Assembly: GCF_003752405.1 (NCBI RefSeq)
Contig: NZ_RKHK01000001.1
Span: 930,001-994,000, forward strand
Reading direction: 5' to 3'
Source of the DNA: Bogoriella caseilytica
Lineage (GTDB): Bacteria > Actinomycetota > Actinomycetes > Actinomycetales > Actinomycetaceae
Length of the DNA stretch: 64,000 nt
Part shown: piece after piece, positions 44,818 through 53,531 of the stretch
How positions within the stretch are numbered: position 1 is the first letter of the stretch
Layout of the letters: each line of letters starts with the position of its first letter
Made by a program: the position numbers and the translations under genes
Notes under the pieces: model-generated
Databases searched by the model: none
What the model was told of the DNA's origin: nothing
Seen by the model: the letters and a program-made list of their open reading frames with translations, nothing else

Positions 44818-46323
44818 TCAGGCGGTGGGCTTCCCGGTGCCCTCGCCGCGCTCCTCGGCAGTGCGCGGCTCGACGGCGGGGATGGTCTGAGTCTCGCCGT
44901 CGTTGGGCTGGTCTGTGAGCCCGATGCGGGTGCTGCTCGCCTGGGGCCTGTCATAGGCGTCCTCGAAGACCGACTCCGTGGCGCGCCGTTCGGCTTCTTC
45001 CTCGCGTTCGGCCTGCGCCTCGTCATCCGGGCCGGTGAAGTTCTCCGCGCGACGTTCGTTCTCGGCGCTGCCGGTGTACAGCGCCGAGGGCTCAGCGAAC
45101 ATCTCTTCCGGCCCGAGGACGCGTGTCTCCTCCTGGGCGGTCGGGCGCGGGGGTCGCTTGACGGCCCCTCTTCCTCCCATGGGGCGCACCGGCCGTGAGT
45201 CGAATGCCTGCTCGTCGGTGACACCACGCAGACTCTCCACGTCGGCGAACTCTCCTTCGATGCGGGTGCGCGGCAGTGAATGCGGCGCCTCGCGCTTGAC
45301 CCACTTCACCAGTTCCTCGCGGAGGAAGTACCGCAGATCGACCAGCGTGGGGGCGTCCTTGGCTGAGACCAGCGCGCGCACGCGCACCATGCCGCCGGTG
45401 GCCTCGAGGACCTGGAACAGGCCTACCCGCTCATCCCACAGGTCGCCCGCCTTGCTCTCCAGCAGCCGGTCCATCTCGGCGCGCATCGCGTCGATCGGCA
45501 CACGCCAGTCGAGGTCGAACTCGACCGAGTCGAGCATCTCGGAGCTCCGCCGCGTCCAGTTCTCGAAGGGCGTGGTGGTGAAGTAGGTGGACGGCATGAC
45601 GATGCGCCGGCCATCCCAGACATGGACCACCACATAGGTCAGGGTGAGTTCCTCCACCAATCCGAACTCGCCCTCGACGAAGACCGCGTCGCCCACGCGT
45701 AGGGAGTCCGTCATCGCGATCTGCAGGCCGGCAAAGACCGAGCCCAGTGTGGACTGTGCCGCCAGCCCGGCCACCACCGAGGCGATGCCCGCTGACGCCA
45801 GCAGCGAGGCGCCGGCGGTGCGCGCCTCGGGGAAGGTGAACAGTGCCGAGGCGAAACCGATGATCACGATGACCGCTACAACCAGCCGGCGCAGAATCTG
45901 CGCCTGCGTCACAACGCGGCGCCCGTGACGCGACTCGAGGTCCTGGCCAGGCCGGTTCAGCACGATGTCCTCGCCGGCCCGCACCAGCGAGGTGGCGATC
46001 CAGACGGCCACCAGAATCATGAGGATGACCACGCCGTGCTGTGCGATCCCGCGCCAGCCGGGCTGGTCCTCATCCAGGGTCTGCGGCGTTCCAGCCACGA
46101 AGCCGATCCAGCCGCAGACCAGTGCACCCATCACCAGCAGCGATGTGCGCAACCGTCGTTCGATGAACTCGATAGGCCGCCGACGTCGCCCGACGACGCG
46201 GGCCACCGCCAGGATGACGGTCACCCCCACGATGCCGATGGCCAGGCCGAGGCCCGTCCACAAGAGAATGGAGGCGAGTTCGAAGGTCGCCTCCACCGTC
46301 TGCTCTACACCACCATCTTCCAT
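44818..46323 (-). CDS. MscS-family mechanosensitive channel with long C-terminal tail
   Basis: Membrane protein of 501 aa. About four or five N-terminal helices end in a pore-lining helix with ASAGIASVVAGLAAQSTLGSVFAGLQIA, then the beta domain (RVGDAVFVEGEFGLVEELTLTYVVV) and MscS fold. About 150 residues of charged, low-complexity tail follow (PPRPTAQEETRVLGPEEMF, etc.), longer than classic MscS and probably cytoplasmic. It should relieve hypo-osmotic stress. Start ATG at 46323. Confidence 0.88.
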   Translation of the reverse strand: MEDGGVEQTVEATFELASILLWTGLGLAIGIVGVTVILAVARVVGRRRRPIEFIERRLRTSLLVMGALVCGWIGFVAGTPQTLDEDQPGWRGIAQHGVVILMILVAVWIATSLVRAGEDIVLNRPGQDLESRHGRRVVTQAQILRRLVVAVIVIIGFASALFTFPEARTAGASLLASAGIASVVAGLAAQSTLGSVFAGLQIAMTDSLRVGDAVFVEGEFGLVEELTLTYVVVHVWDGRRIVMPSTYFTTTPFENWTRRSSEMLDSVEFDLDWRVPIDAMRAEMDRLLESKAGDLWDERVGLFQVLEATGGMVRVRALVSAKDAPTLVDLRYFLREELVKWVKREAPHSLPRTRIEGEFADVESLRGVTDEQAFDSRPVRPMGGRGAVKRPPRPTAQEETRVLGPEEMFAEPSALYTGSAENERRAENFTGPDDEAQAEREEEAERRATESVFEDAYDRPQASSTRIGLTDQPNDGETQTIPAVEPRTAEERGEGTGKPTA

Positions 46324-46371
46324 GGAAGTCGACCTTACGGGCGAAGCGGCGGCGACGCGATGCTTCGTCGG

Positions 46372-46746
46372 TCAGGCCCAGCCAAGGTCGTGGAGCCGTT
46401 GATCGTCGATGCCGAAGTGGTGCGCGATCTCGTGCACCACGGTGACCGCGACCTCCTCCACGACCTCCTGCGGCGTCTGACACATGCGCAGGGTCGGGCC
46501 ACGGAAGATCGTGATCCGATCGGGCAGCGATCCCGCCTCCCACCAGGAGTCCCGCTCGGTCAGCGGGGTGCCCTCGTAGATGCCGAGCAGGCCATGGGCC
46601 GGGTCCGCGCCATCGAGCTGCTCCGCCGTGGGCTCGTCCTCGACGAGGACCACCACGTTGTCCATCCGGGCGGTGAGCTCCTCGGGGACCAGATCGAGCC
46701 CTTCGGAGACGGCGTCCTCGAACTCCTCGCGCGTCATCTCCACCAT
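46372..46746 (-). CDS. small zincin-like metalloprotease (DUF1025/MtfA-like group)
   Basis: Protein of 124 aa with the zinc-protease core HEIAHHFGIDD, that is HExxHxxGxxD, near the C-terminus, and an N-terminal acidic helix (REEFEDAVSEGLDLVPEEL) typical of the actinobacterial metallopeptidase family with unknown substrate. GGAGG lies near the start; ATG 46746 is adopted, while ATG 46737 has better spacing to that site. Confidence 0.85.
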   Translation of the reverse strand: MVEMTREEFEDAVSEGLDLVPEELTARMDNVVVLVEDEPTAEQLDGADPAHGLLGIYEGTPLTERDSWWEAGSLPDRITIFRGPTLRMCQTPQEVVEEVAVTVVHEIAHHFGIDDQRLHDLGWA

Positions 46747-46924
46747 GCCTCCATGGTGCCTCACCCGAGCGATTCCACCGAGGCCCACTAGCAGCAGCCG
46801 AGGGCGTGACCGCGCGAGGCTGGCGTGACAAGGCGCACAGGATCCGGCTTTGCCCAGCGGCGCGCTGAGGCCGTATGCTGACTGAGGTTCTGGGGCGCTC
46901 CGGCGTCGCGGGCGTCCTTCACCG

Positions 46925-46997
46925 GCCCCCATCGTCTAGCGGCCTAGGACCCCGGCCTTTCACGCCGGTAGCACGGGTTCGAATCCCGTTGGGGGTA
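46925..46997 (+). tRNA. tRNA-Glu (UUC)
   Basis: Complete cloverleaf of 73 nt. Acceptor GCCCCCA pairs with TGGGGGT (one G-U), the anticodon loop CTTTCAC has TTC at 46959-46961, and the T-arm loop reads TTCGAAT. The discriminator is A; CCA is not encoded. First of three clustered tRNAs. Confidence 0.96.
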
Positions 46998-47049
46998 CTG
47001 CTCCGGCAGACTCACACGGTTCGTCGTGAGAGAATGTGGAGCACAGCAA

Positions 47050-47123
47050 GGCCCTGTAGCGCAGTTGGTCAGCGCGCCGCCCTGTCACGGCGGAGGTCGC
47101 GGGTTCAAGTCCCGTCAGGGTCG
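47050..47123 (+). tRNA. tRNA-Asp (GUC)
   Basis: Complete cloverleaf of 74 nt. Acceptor GGCCCTG/CAGGGTC, anticodon loop CTGTCAC with GTC at 47084-47086, T-loop TTCAAGT, discriminator G. Separated by 52 bp from tRNA-Glu and 49 bp from tRNA-Phe. Confidence 0.96.
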
Positions 47124-47172
47124 CGGTATGCAGTCGCCCGGTCATTCGGATATGACCGGGCGTCTGTGTCAC

Positions 47173-47245
47173 GGCTCTGTAGCTCAGTTGGTAGAGCGTT
47201 CGACTGAAAATCGAAAGGTCGCCGGTTCGACCCCGGCCGGAGCCA
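47173..47245 (+). tRNA. tRNA-Phe (GAA)
   Basis: Complete cloverleaf of 73 nt. Acceptor GGCTCTG/CGGAGCC, anticodon loop CTGAAAA with GAA at 47206-47208, T-loop TTCGACC, discriminator A. Last of the Glu-Asp-Phe cluster; a strong hairpin follows. Confidence 0.96.
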
Positions 47246-47251
47246 CCATCA

Positions 47252-47278
47252 CGCCCCAGGTTCTTCGGACCTGGGGCG
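47252..47278 (+). terminator. terminator of the tRNA cluster
   Basis: CGCCCCAGGT (47252-47261) pairs perfectly with ACCTGGGGCG (47269-47278), loop TCTTCGG, followed by TTCGACATT. It starts seven bases after tRNA-Phe. Confidence 0.85.
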
Positions 47279-47434
47279 TTCGACATTCTCCCGACGGAGA
47301 CGCAGGGTCAGGTCCGCGACCCGGCTCCAGCGGCAGCGCATCACGACTCGGGTTAGCGTTCTGCGCGAGAAGTGGCAGGCTAGAGACCTCACGGGCGCTT
47401 GACCGTGCCTGGACCGACGCAAGGAGGAAACGCC

Positions 47435-47848
47435 GTGACCACCTCGCCCCAGGGCTCCCCGCCCCCGCAACGCGAGCGCACCTTCGGTGAACTTCTTTCC
47501 GACCTCTCCGCCCAGGTGACCAACCTGATCAAGGCCGAGATCGCACTGGCGATCGCCCAGGCCAAGGCCAAGGGCCAGCGCATGGGAATGGGCATCGGAC
47601 TCTTCGCCGGAGCCGGCGTCCTCGCGCTGTACCTGCTCGGCGTCCTGCTCGCCGCAGCCATCCTCGTCCTGGCGATCTGGCTACCCGCGTGGGCCTCTGC
47701 GCTCATCGTGGCGGGCGTCCTGCTGCTCATCATCGGGGTACTCGCCCTGATCGGGCGAGCCCAGCTGAAGGCCTCCAAGCAGTACGAGATCACGCTCCAA
47801 GAGGACCTGAAGGACGACGTCGAGGCCGTGAAGAAGGGACTGCAGTGA
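47435..47848 (+). CDS. holin-X-like (phage-holin superfamily III) membrane protein
   Basis: Protein of 137 aa. A soluble N-terminus (about 45 residues, with the amphipathic helix FGELLSDLSAQVTNLIKAEIALA) is followed by two hydrophobic hairpin helices (about 52-75 and 83-107) and a charged C-terminus. This matches the actinobacterial holin-X/DUF1469 family, which is chromosomal and not evidence of a prophage. The GTG at 47435 has AAGGAGGAAA just upstream. It overlaps the DUF3618 gene by 4 bp, a standard pairing. Confidence 0.87.
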   Translation: MTTSPQGSPPPQRERTFGELLSDLSAQVTNLIKAEIALAIAQAKAKGQRMGMGIGLFAGAGVLALYLLGVLLAAAILVLAIWLPAWASALIVAGVLLLIIGVLALIGRAQLKASKQYEITLQEDLKDDVEAVKKGLQ

Positions 47849-48123
47849 GCGCGAAGACAAAGAACTCCCAGCCCTCCATCGATGAACTCAAGGCGCGGAT
47901 CCTTCGCGCCCGGCTCGAGATGACGGCGACCGTGGACGAGGCCAGTGATCGCGTCAACCCCAAGGTGCAGGTGGCCAAGGCGAAGGCTTCCGCGCAACTC
48001 AAAGCCAAACACTTCACCGACGACCTCAAGGCTGGCAAGCCCGGCCCCATCGCCGTCGTCGCCGGTGGCCTCGCTCTCATCGGCGGGGGGATCGCCCTGG
48101 CCGTCCTGTCCGCCCGCCGCTGA
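47845..48123 (+). CDS. DUF3618 family protein
   Basis: Small protein of 92 aa. The pattern IDELKARILRARLEMTATVDE near the N-terminus is the DUF3618 signature, and the C-terminal hydrophobic helix (about 69-88) is probably a membrane anchor. GTG start overlaps the holin-X-like stop (GTGA). Function unknown; usually found with the upstream family. Confidence 0.87.
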   Translation: MSAKTKNSQPSIDELKARILRARLEMTATVDEASDRVNPKVQVAKAKASAQLKAKHFTDDLKAGKPGPIAVVAGGLALIGGGIALAVLSARR

Positions 48124-48306
48124 AATCAACCGTTCGGACGTGCTGTTTCTGAGAAGCTGGTTCAGGGGCTGAGACGTCTGTCATGGGGCGTCGGATAGCT
48201 CCGGTAGCCGCAGACGTTGTACGGTGGAACCACGACACACATTGACCACATACGGGGCCGCGCCGCAAGGTGCCCGCCCCGGTTCTAGTTGGAGGGGGTC
48301 GACGCC

Positions 48307-48495
48307 ATGGGGCGCGGCCGTCAGAAGGCCAAGCAGACTAAGGTCGCTCGGAAGCTTAAGTACTCCACGCCGGAGACAGATCTCCAGGCGCTGGAGCGCG
48401 AGTTGGCGTCCGGAGGCGGGCCTCGCCCGCTCGAGGACTATGAGCCTGCTGCGGTAGAGATCCCTCCGGCCACCGACGACGACGACTGGCGCTGA
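48307..48495 (+). CDS. DUF3073 family protein
   Basis: Small cytosolic protein of 62 aa with a highly basic N-terminus (GRGRQKAKQTKVARKLKY) and an acidic C-terminus (TDDDDWR), characteristic of the actinobacterial DUF3073 family. GGAGGGGG lies nine bases before the ATG. Function unknown. Convergent with purM, as often seen near purine genes. Confidence 0.88.
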   Translation: MGRGRQKAKQTKVARKLKYSTPETDLQALERELASGGGPRPLEDYEPAAVEIPPATDDDDWR

Positions 48496-48577
48496 ACCCA
48501 GTTCCTCGCGTGGTCGCAGCGTGGTCGCAGGCCCGCCTGGGCATGGTCGCGGATCCGGTGAGTCCCAGGCCCGGCGA

Positions 48578-49714
48578 TCAGATCCGGTAGCGCCCGGTGA
48601 GTTCGACCGCGCCGGCGTGCACACCTTTGGTGCCGCGCACCAGATCACGGTCGGCGTCTGCGGCGAGTTCACCGGTGTCGGCGCGCACCGCGCCCAGCAC
48701 CCATGAGTCCATGCCGCACGCGCGAACCGTGGCCATGGCTGCGTCGGCCTGATCGGCCGGCACCAGGGCCACCATGCCGACGCCAAGATTCAGGGTGTTC
48801 TCCACGTCGTGCCAGGGCACGGCCCCGAGCCGGCGCACCAGGTCGAACACCGGTGGCACTGTCCACGAACCACGGTCGACCGTGGCCACCAAGCCGGCGG
48901 GCAGCACGCGCGCGAGGTTCGCGGCCAGGCCGCCGCCCGTGACGTGGGTGAAGGCGTGAACATCCAGCTCGGCAATCAGGTCCAAGCACACCGTGGTGTA
49001 GAGGCGGGTGGGCTCGAGCAGTTCCTCTCCCACGGTGCGTCCCAGTTCCGCCACGTGCGCGTCGAGGCCGAGACCGGCGACCTCCAGCACCCGCCGCACC
49101 AGGGAATAGCCATTGGAGTGGAGCCCGGAGGAGGCCATGGCGATGGCGACATCGCCCTCGCGCACCCGATCGGCCCCGAGGACGGCGTCGGCCTCGACCA
49201 CACCGGTGGCAGCGCCGGCGACGTCGTACTCACCGGCCTCGAGAAGGCCGGGATGCTCCGCCGTCTCCCCGCCGAGCAGCGGAACCCCGATGGCGGCGCA
49301 GGCCTCAGCGATGCCGCGCACGATGTCGGCAATGCGCTCGGGCACCACCTTGCCGGTGGCGATGTAGTCGGTCATCAGCAGCGGCTTCGCTCCGACGACG
49401 ACAATGTCGTCCACCACCATGCCGACCAGGTCCTGGCCGATGGTGTGGTGGATGTCGAGGGCTTGGGCGATGGCGACCTTGGTGCCGACGCCATCGGTGG
49501 ATGTGGCCAGCAGGGGCCGTCGGTAGTCCTTCAACGCCGAGACATCGACCATGCCGGCGAATCCGCCGACACCTCCGACGACGAGTGTGCCGTGCGTGGC
49601 CCGCACGGCCTCCTTCATCAGCTCAACGGCCTTGTCACCGGCCTCGGTGTCCACCCCGGCCGAGGAGTAGGTCACGGGGCTGCTCGAGGCCTGCGGCGGC
49701 GTGGTATCACTCAT
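48578..49714 (-). CDS. purM: phosphoribosylformylglycinamidine cyclo-ligase
   Basis: AIR synthetase, step 5 of purine synthesis (378 aa). ATP-binding motif LATSTDGVGTKVAIA (about residues 68-82), GGETAEHPG and the C-terminal HVTGGGLAANLARVLP are typical. The ATG at 49714 overlaps the purF stop by 4 bp (ATGA). Confidence 0.96.
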   Translation of the reverse strand: MSDTTPPQASSSPVTYSSAGVDTEAGDKAVELMKEAVRATHGTLVVGGVGGFAGMVDVSALKDYRRPLLATSTDGVGTKVAIAQALDIHHTIGQDLVGMVVDDIVVVGAKPLLMTDYIATGKVVPERIADIVRGIAEACAAIGVPLLGGETAEHPGLLEAGEYDVAGAATGVVEADAVLGADRVREGDVAIAMASSGLHSNGYSLVRRVLEVAGLGLDAHVAELGRTVGEELLEPTRLYTTVCLDLIAELDVHAFTHVTGGGLAANLARVLPAGLVATVDRGSWTVPPVFDLVRRLGAVPWHDVENTLNLGVGMVALVPADQADAAMATVRACGMDSWVLGAVRADTGELAADADRDLVRGTKGVHAGAVELTGRYRI

Positions 49715-51231
49715 CGGCGGGCTTCCGATCCGGTCGCGGTCAGGGCTGGCGGCGGGATCTGGGCCGGCGCGGGGTGCGCACTGGTCGGGTCGGCTTGCAC
49801 ACGCTCCCTGGGGATCGGGTAGTTCCCGGTGAAGCACGCGGTGCACAGGCGGTCCTCGGGCACCGTGGTGGCGGCGACCATGCCCTCCACCGAGATATAG
49901 CTCAGCGAGTCCGCTCCCAGGTTGTCCCGGATCTCCTCGACGCTCATGCCGTTCGCCAGGAGCTCGGCGCGCGTGGCGAAGTCGATGCCGTAGAAGCAGG
50001 GCCACTGCACCGGCGGCGAGGAGATCCGCACGTGCACCTCGGCCGCGCCGGCCTCGCGCAGCATGCGCACCAGCGCGCGCTGGGTGTTGCCCCGCACGAT
50101 GGAGTCGTCGATGACCACCAGTCGCTGACCGGCGATGACCTCGCGCAGCGGATTGAGCTTGAGCCGGATACCGAGCTGGCGGATGGTGTCGGTGGGCTGG
50201 ATGAAGGTCCGCCCCACGTAGGAGTTCTTCACCAAACCCTGAGCGAAGGGGATACCGGATTCCTGGGCGTACCCGATCGCCGCGGGCGTGCCGGATTCTG
50301 GGGTGGGGATCACCAGATCAGCCTCGGCGGGGGCCTCGCGTGCCAGCACCCGGCCCATCTCGGTCCGTGCGGCATTGACCGGAACATCCGCGATCTTGGT
50401 GTCAGGCCGGGCCAGGTAGACGTACTCGAAGACGCAGCCGCGCGGCGTCGCCTCGGCGAAGCGATGGGAGCGCATGCCTGCGGCATCGATGACGATCATC
50501 TCGCCGGGCTCGACCTCACGGACGTAGGTGGCGCCGACGATGTCGAGAGCGGCAGTCTCCGAAGCCACCACCCAGCCTTTCTCGAGGCGGCCCAGGACGA
50601 GCGGCCGGATCCCATGCCGGTCCCGAGCGGCATAGAGCGAGCCCTCGTCCATGAACACCAGGGAGAAGGCCCCCTCCAGGTGGGGGAAGAGCCGCATGGC
50701 GAGGTCTTCCAGGGGCTCGTCCTCACCACCGATCGCTCCCAGCAGCGCGGTGACCACGGCGGTGTCGGAGGAGGAACCGCGCCCCATCTCTCCAGTGAGA
50801 TCCTGGCCGGAGATCTCCCGGACCCAGGCCACAAGATCGGCCGTGTTGGTCAGGTTCCCGTTGTGGGCCAGCGCCACGGTGCCCGCGGCCGTGGGCCCCA
50901 GGGTGGGTTGCGCGTTGATCCACTCGGAGGATCCGGTGGTGGAGTATCGCGTGTGACCGACCGCGATGTGCCCGCGCAGCGACTCCAGGGCGCGATCATC
51001 GAAGACCTGGGACACCAGACCCATGTCCTTGTAGATCAGGATCTGCTCGCCGTTGGAGGTGGCGATGCCCGCCGACTCCTGGCCACGATGCTGCAGGGCG
51101 TAGATCCCGAAGTAGGTCAGCCGGGAGACGTCCTCTCCGGGTGCCCAGACGCCGAAGACCCCACATTCGTCCTGGGGTCCTCGCTCCTCGGGAAAGGTCT
51201 CATGAGTCAGGCGTCCGTCTCCGCGTGCCAC
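49711..51231 (-). CDS. purF: amidophosphoribosyltransferase
   Basis: First committed step of purine synthesis, PRPP + glutamine to phosphoribosylamine (506 aa). A short leader precedes the catalytic Cys23 (DECGVFGVW), which would become the N-terminus after cleavage, as in the B. subtilis-type enzyme. The PRPP site VVIDDSIVRGNTQ and the Cys residues CVFEYVYLARPD and CFTGNYP fit the Fe-S form. Start ATG at 51231; translationally coupled to purM. Confidence 0.96.
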   Translation of the reverse strand: MARGDGRLTHETFPEERGPQDECGVFGVWAPGEDVSRLTYFGIYALQHRGQESAGIATSNGEQILIYKDMGLVSQVFDDRALESLRGHIAVGHTRYSTTGSSEWINAQPTLGPTAAGTVALAHNGNLTNTADLVAWVREISGQDLTGEMGRGSSSDTAVVTALLGAIGGEDEPLEDLAMRLFPHLEGAFSLVFMDEGSLYAARDRHGIRPLVLGRLEKGWVVASETAALDIVGATYVREVEPGEMIVIDAAGMRSHRFAEATPRGCVFEYVYLARPDTKIADVPVNAARTEMGRVLAREAPAEADLVIPTPESGTPAAIGYAQESGIPFAQGLVKNSYVGRTFIQPTDTIRQLGIRLKLNPLREVIAGQRLVVIDDSIVRGNTQRALVRMLREAGAAEVHVRISSPPVQWPCFYGIDFATRAELLANGMSVEEIRDNLGADSLSYISVEGMVAATTVPEDRLCTACFTGNYPIPRERVQADPTSAHPAPAQIPPPALTATGSEARR

Positions 51232-51309
51232 TGCCTCATCTTCCCACAGTCGAAGGGCCAGAGATCTCCCTGGCGATGTGACGCTCTCGGAGCGCCTCGC
51301 GCGGTGTGC

Positions 51310-51687
51310 TCATTCTCCCGGGGGCCGCACCTCGCGCATGCGCCGCCTGAGCCGGCGCAGGGAGAGCCGGTCGAGAGCGACGGCCACAATGGCGCCGAGC
51401 ACGCCGCCGACGACGCCGAGGGTGGCGAGCAAGATCAGGAACAGGGTGCCGCGGGCAAGGTGGACGCCCTGGTCGATGGCCACCTGTGACGGTGGGAAAC
51501 CCGAGAGGATGAAGGCGGCCACGGCAGCGAGTACGACGCCGAGGAAGATGAACGTGCTGTAGCGCGGCGCGCGGCGTACGGTCCGTCGATCGACGGCCTC
51601 GTGGAGCGGCACCTCCGAGGGTGCGGACCCGGTGCTGCTCACGCCTGCGGCCTGCTCGGCAGCGCTGGTCTCTTCGGGGGTACTCAC
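51310..51687 (-). CDS. small membrane protein upstream of purF
   Basis: Protein of 125 aa with a disordered, acidic N-terminus and two membrane helices (about 46-64 and 81-105), ending in a very basic tail (LRRLRRRMREVRPP). GTG at 51687 is chosen because the residues before it look non-coding. Function is unknown. It lies about 78 bp upstream of purF on the same strand. Confidence 0.7.
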   Translation of the reverse strand: MSTPEETSAAEQAAGVSSTGSAPSEVPLHEAVDRRTVRRAPRYSTFIFLGVVLAAVAAFILSGFPPSQVAIDQGVHLARGTLFLILLATLGVVGGVLGAIVAVALDRLSLRRLRRRMREVRPPGE

Positions 51688-51746
51688 ACCTGCGACGGTA
51701 CCGGACCCGCGCAGAGACAGCGGAAATGGCCACCCCCGCAACCGCT

Positions 51747-51828
51747 ACTCAAGTCGTAGCCATGGCAATACTTGAGTCTTGCGTAAACACTACTCAGGTC
51801 TTAAGCCGCTCCTGAGCAAGCCTTGAGC
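51747..51828. promoter_or_regulatory. cluster of five ACTCAAG/CTTGAGT-type half sites before the glycosyltransferase gene
   Basis: Related boxes: ACTCAAG (51747-51753), ACTTGAGT (51770-51777), ACTCAGGT (51792-51799), CCTGAG (51811-51816) and CCTTGAGC (51821-51828). The first three are 23 and 22 bp apart, about two helical turns. They end about 50 bp before the glycosyltransferase ATG. A likely multi-site operator or activator region. Confidence 0.6.
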
Positions 51829-51877
51829 ATCGAGCTCCACAGTTCTCTTGGCACCGTCCTCGAGAAGGAGAACCCTC

Positions 51878-53491
51878 ATGCCTGGCATCACCCTCAACCT
51901 GACCTGGCCCGGTCGGCACGCCGGCCAGACCACCACCGCCGAGGCCGCAGCGGTCGCCGCCACGGTTCCCGTCGCTCCCGCAGTGGCAGCACTCGGCCAG
52001 CCTGCCCAGGCGCCGCGCGCCGGCTACGGCGGCACGACGTCCCCCACGCACCCACCGCTCAGCAGCAGCCCGGACTCGGCCGTGCTCGCGAGCGAGTCAC
52101 GCGCCCTGACCACGTCGCCCCTCCACGCCACGGCCTACCCCCTGGCCACCCGCGATCTCGTGGTGCCCGAGCTCGGGACCGTGGGCTGCATCATCCCGGC
52201 CTACAACGAGGGCGCCACCATAGCGGGCACCCTGGACTCCTTGCTGGAGCAGTCCCGGCCGCCCGAGTCCATCTACGTGATCGTGAACAACTCCACCGAT
52301 GACACCTTCTGGCAGGCCAAGCGCTACGAGGGCTCTCACGTCACGCTGCACCAGGACACCGAGCACGTGGTGGAGGTCCACGTGGTGGATATCGGCAAGA
52401 ACTCCGCCAAGAAGGTGGGGGCGTTGAACAAGGGCTGGGAACTGGCACGCGAGCACGACTTCATCTTCGGCGTTGACGGTGACGTGCGGCTCGACCAGCG
52501 GTGCCTGGAGTACCTGCGCGCGGAAATGATGGACGACAGCCGGATCGGCGGCATCTCGGCCATCTACTCGATCGATGCCCACCAGGCCTCCGGGCCGATG
52601 GCATGGTTCCTGCTCTCCGCCCAGCGCAACCAGTTCGCCGGTTTCAACATGGACAACCTGCTGCGCAACCGCAACATGGCCGTGCTCGGCGGGCAGGCCT
52701 CGCTGTTCCGTGGACGCGCCCTGGATGCCTTGATGAGCCGCTATCACCAGTCCCACCCCTGGACCACGGACTCCGAGGTCGAGGACTCACTCCTCTCCCT
52801 CCAGGTCCGCGACGTGGGCTTCTCCACCAAGATCTCCGCCCTGGCACGCGCCTACGTGGGCGGCATGGCCACCGGCGCCTCGCTCTACGCCCAGCAGGTG
52901 AAGTGGACGGCCGGCGGCATCGAGCTCATGCGGCAGCGCCCCTTCCATCCGAATCTGCGACTGCGGTGGCGCGAGAACATCGCGATGCTCTTCAACATCA
53001 TCGTCCGCATCATGTTCGCGCTCCTGCTGGCGGGCTCGCTGGCCATGGCGGCCTTCGCCCCGCACCCGATCTGGCTGGTGCCACCCATCACGGCGCTCGC
53101 GCTCAACCTCCGCATCACCGCGGCCATGAAGGACCGCACCTGGCGGGACTGGCTCTTTGCCGGCCTCTTCTTCCCCACCGAGGCGTACATGTGGATGCGC
53201 GGGCTCTACTTCGTCGTCTCGTGGTGGCAGGTCATGAACAAGGTCGAGAAGGACAACTGGTCCGCGCAGGCGAAGGCCGAGTCGGGCGGCGGCAGCGCCG
53301 GATGGATCTGGGTGGTGCTGGGAATCGGCGCCATCGGCGGGCTGGCCTGGTTCACCTGGACGAACCTCTCCGACGCAGTGCGCTCAGACCTACTCACGTG
53401 GGGCTGGCTGTCACTGGCGATCCTGTCCATCCTGCTCACTCTCGGGATGCTGAAGAAGCTCGTGCGCAAGCACCGCGGATTCCATGCATGA
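51878..53491 (+). CDS. processive family-2 glycosyltransferase (surface polysaccharide synthase-like)
   Basis: Membrane synthase of 537 aa. About 100 Ala/Pro-rich N-terminal residues, then a GT2 core: IIPAYNEGATI, DGD at residues 200-202 for UDP-sugar/metal, the ED base in TDSEVEDSLLS and QQVKW (339-343) in the QxxRW position, with Lys for Arg. Four or five helices follow (about 375-540). The layout resembles cellulose/hyaluronan/N-acetylglucosamine synthases. Start ATG at 51878 with AAGGAG eight bases upstream. It ends 40 bp before a convergent response regulator gene. Confidence 0.88.
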   Translation: MPGITLNLTWPGRHAGQTTTAEAAAVAATVPVAPAVAALGQPAQAPRAGYGGTTSPTHPPLSSSPDSAVLASESRALTTSPLHATAYPLATRDLVVPELGTVGCIIPAYNEGATIAGTLDSLLEQSRPPESIYVIVNNSTDDTFWQAKRYEGSHVTLHQDTEHVVEVHVVDIGKNSAKKVGALNKGWELAREHDFIFGVDGDVRLDQRCLEYLRAEMMDDSRIGGISAIYSIDAHQASGPMAWFLLSAQRNQFAGFNMDNLLRNRNMAVLGGQASLFRGRALDALMSRYHQSHPWTTDSEVEDSLLSLQVRDVGFSTKISALARAYVGGMATGASLYAQQVKWTAGGIELMRQRPFHPNLRLRWRENIAMLFNIIVRIMFALLLAGSLAMAAFAPHPIWLVPPITALALNLRITAAMKDRTWRDWLFAGLFFPTEAYMWMRGLYFVVSWWQVMNKVEKDNWSAQAKAESGGGSAGWIWVVLGIGAIGGLAWFTWTNLSDAVRSDLLTWGWLSLAILSILLTLGMLKKLVRKHRGFHA

Positions 53492-53531
53492 GCGACCGGC
53501 CGAAGACGCCGGCCGGCCCGATGCCGCTGGC

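Noticed and set aside
47435-48123. Prophage remnant suggested by a holin-like protein
   Set aside because: Holin-X and DUF3618 proteins are ordinary chromosomal pairs in actinobacteria. No integrase, capsid or lysin genes were seen.
49501-51489. Plus-strand open frame of 662 residues opposite purF/purM
   Set aside because: Antisense shadow of two well-conserved purine genes. Composition is not protein-like.
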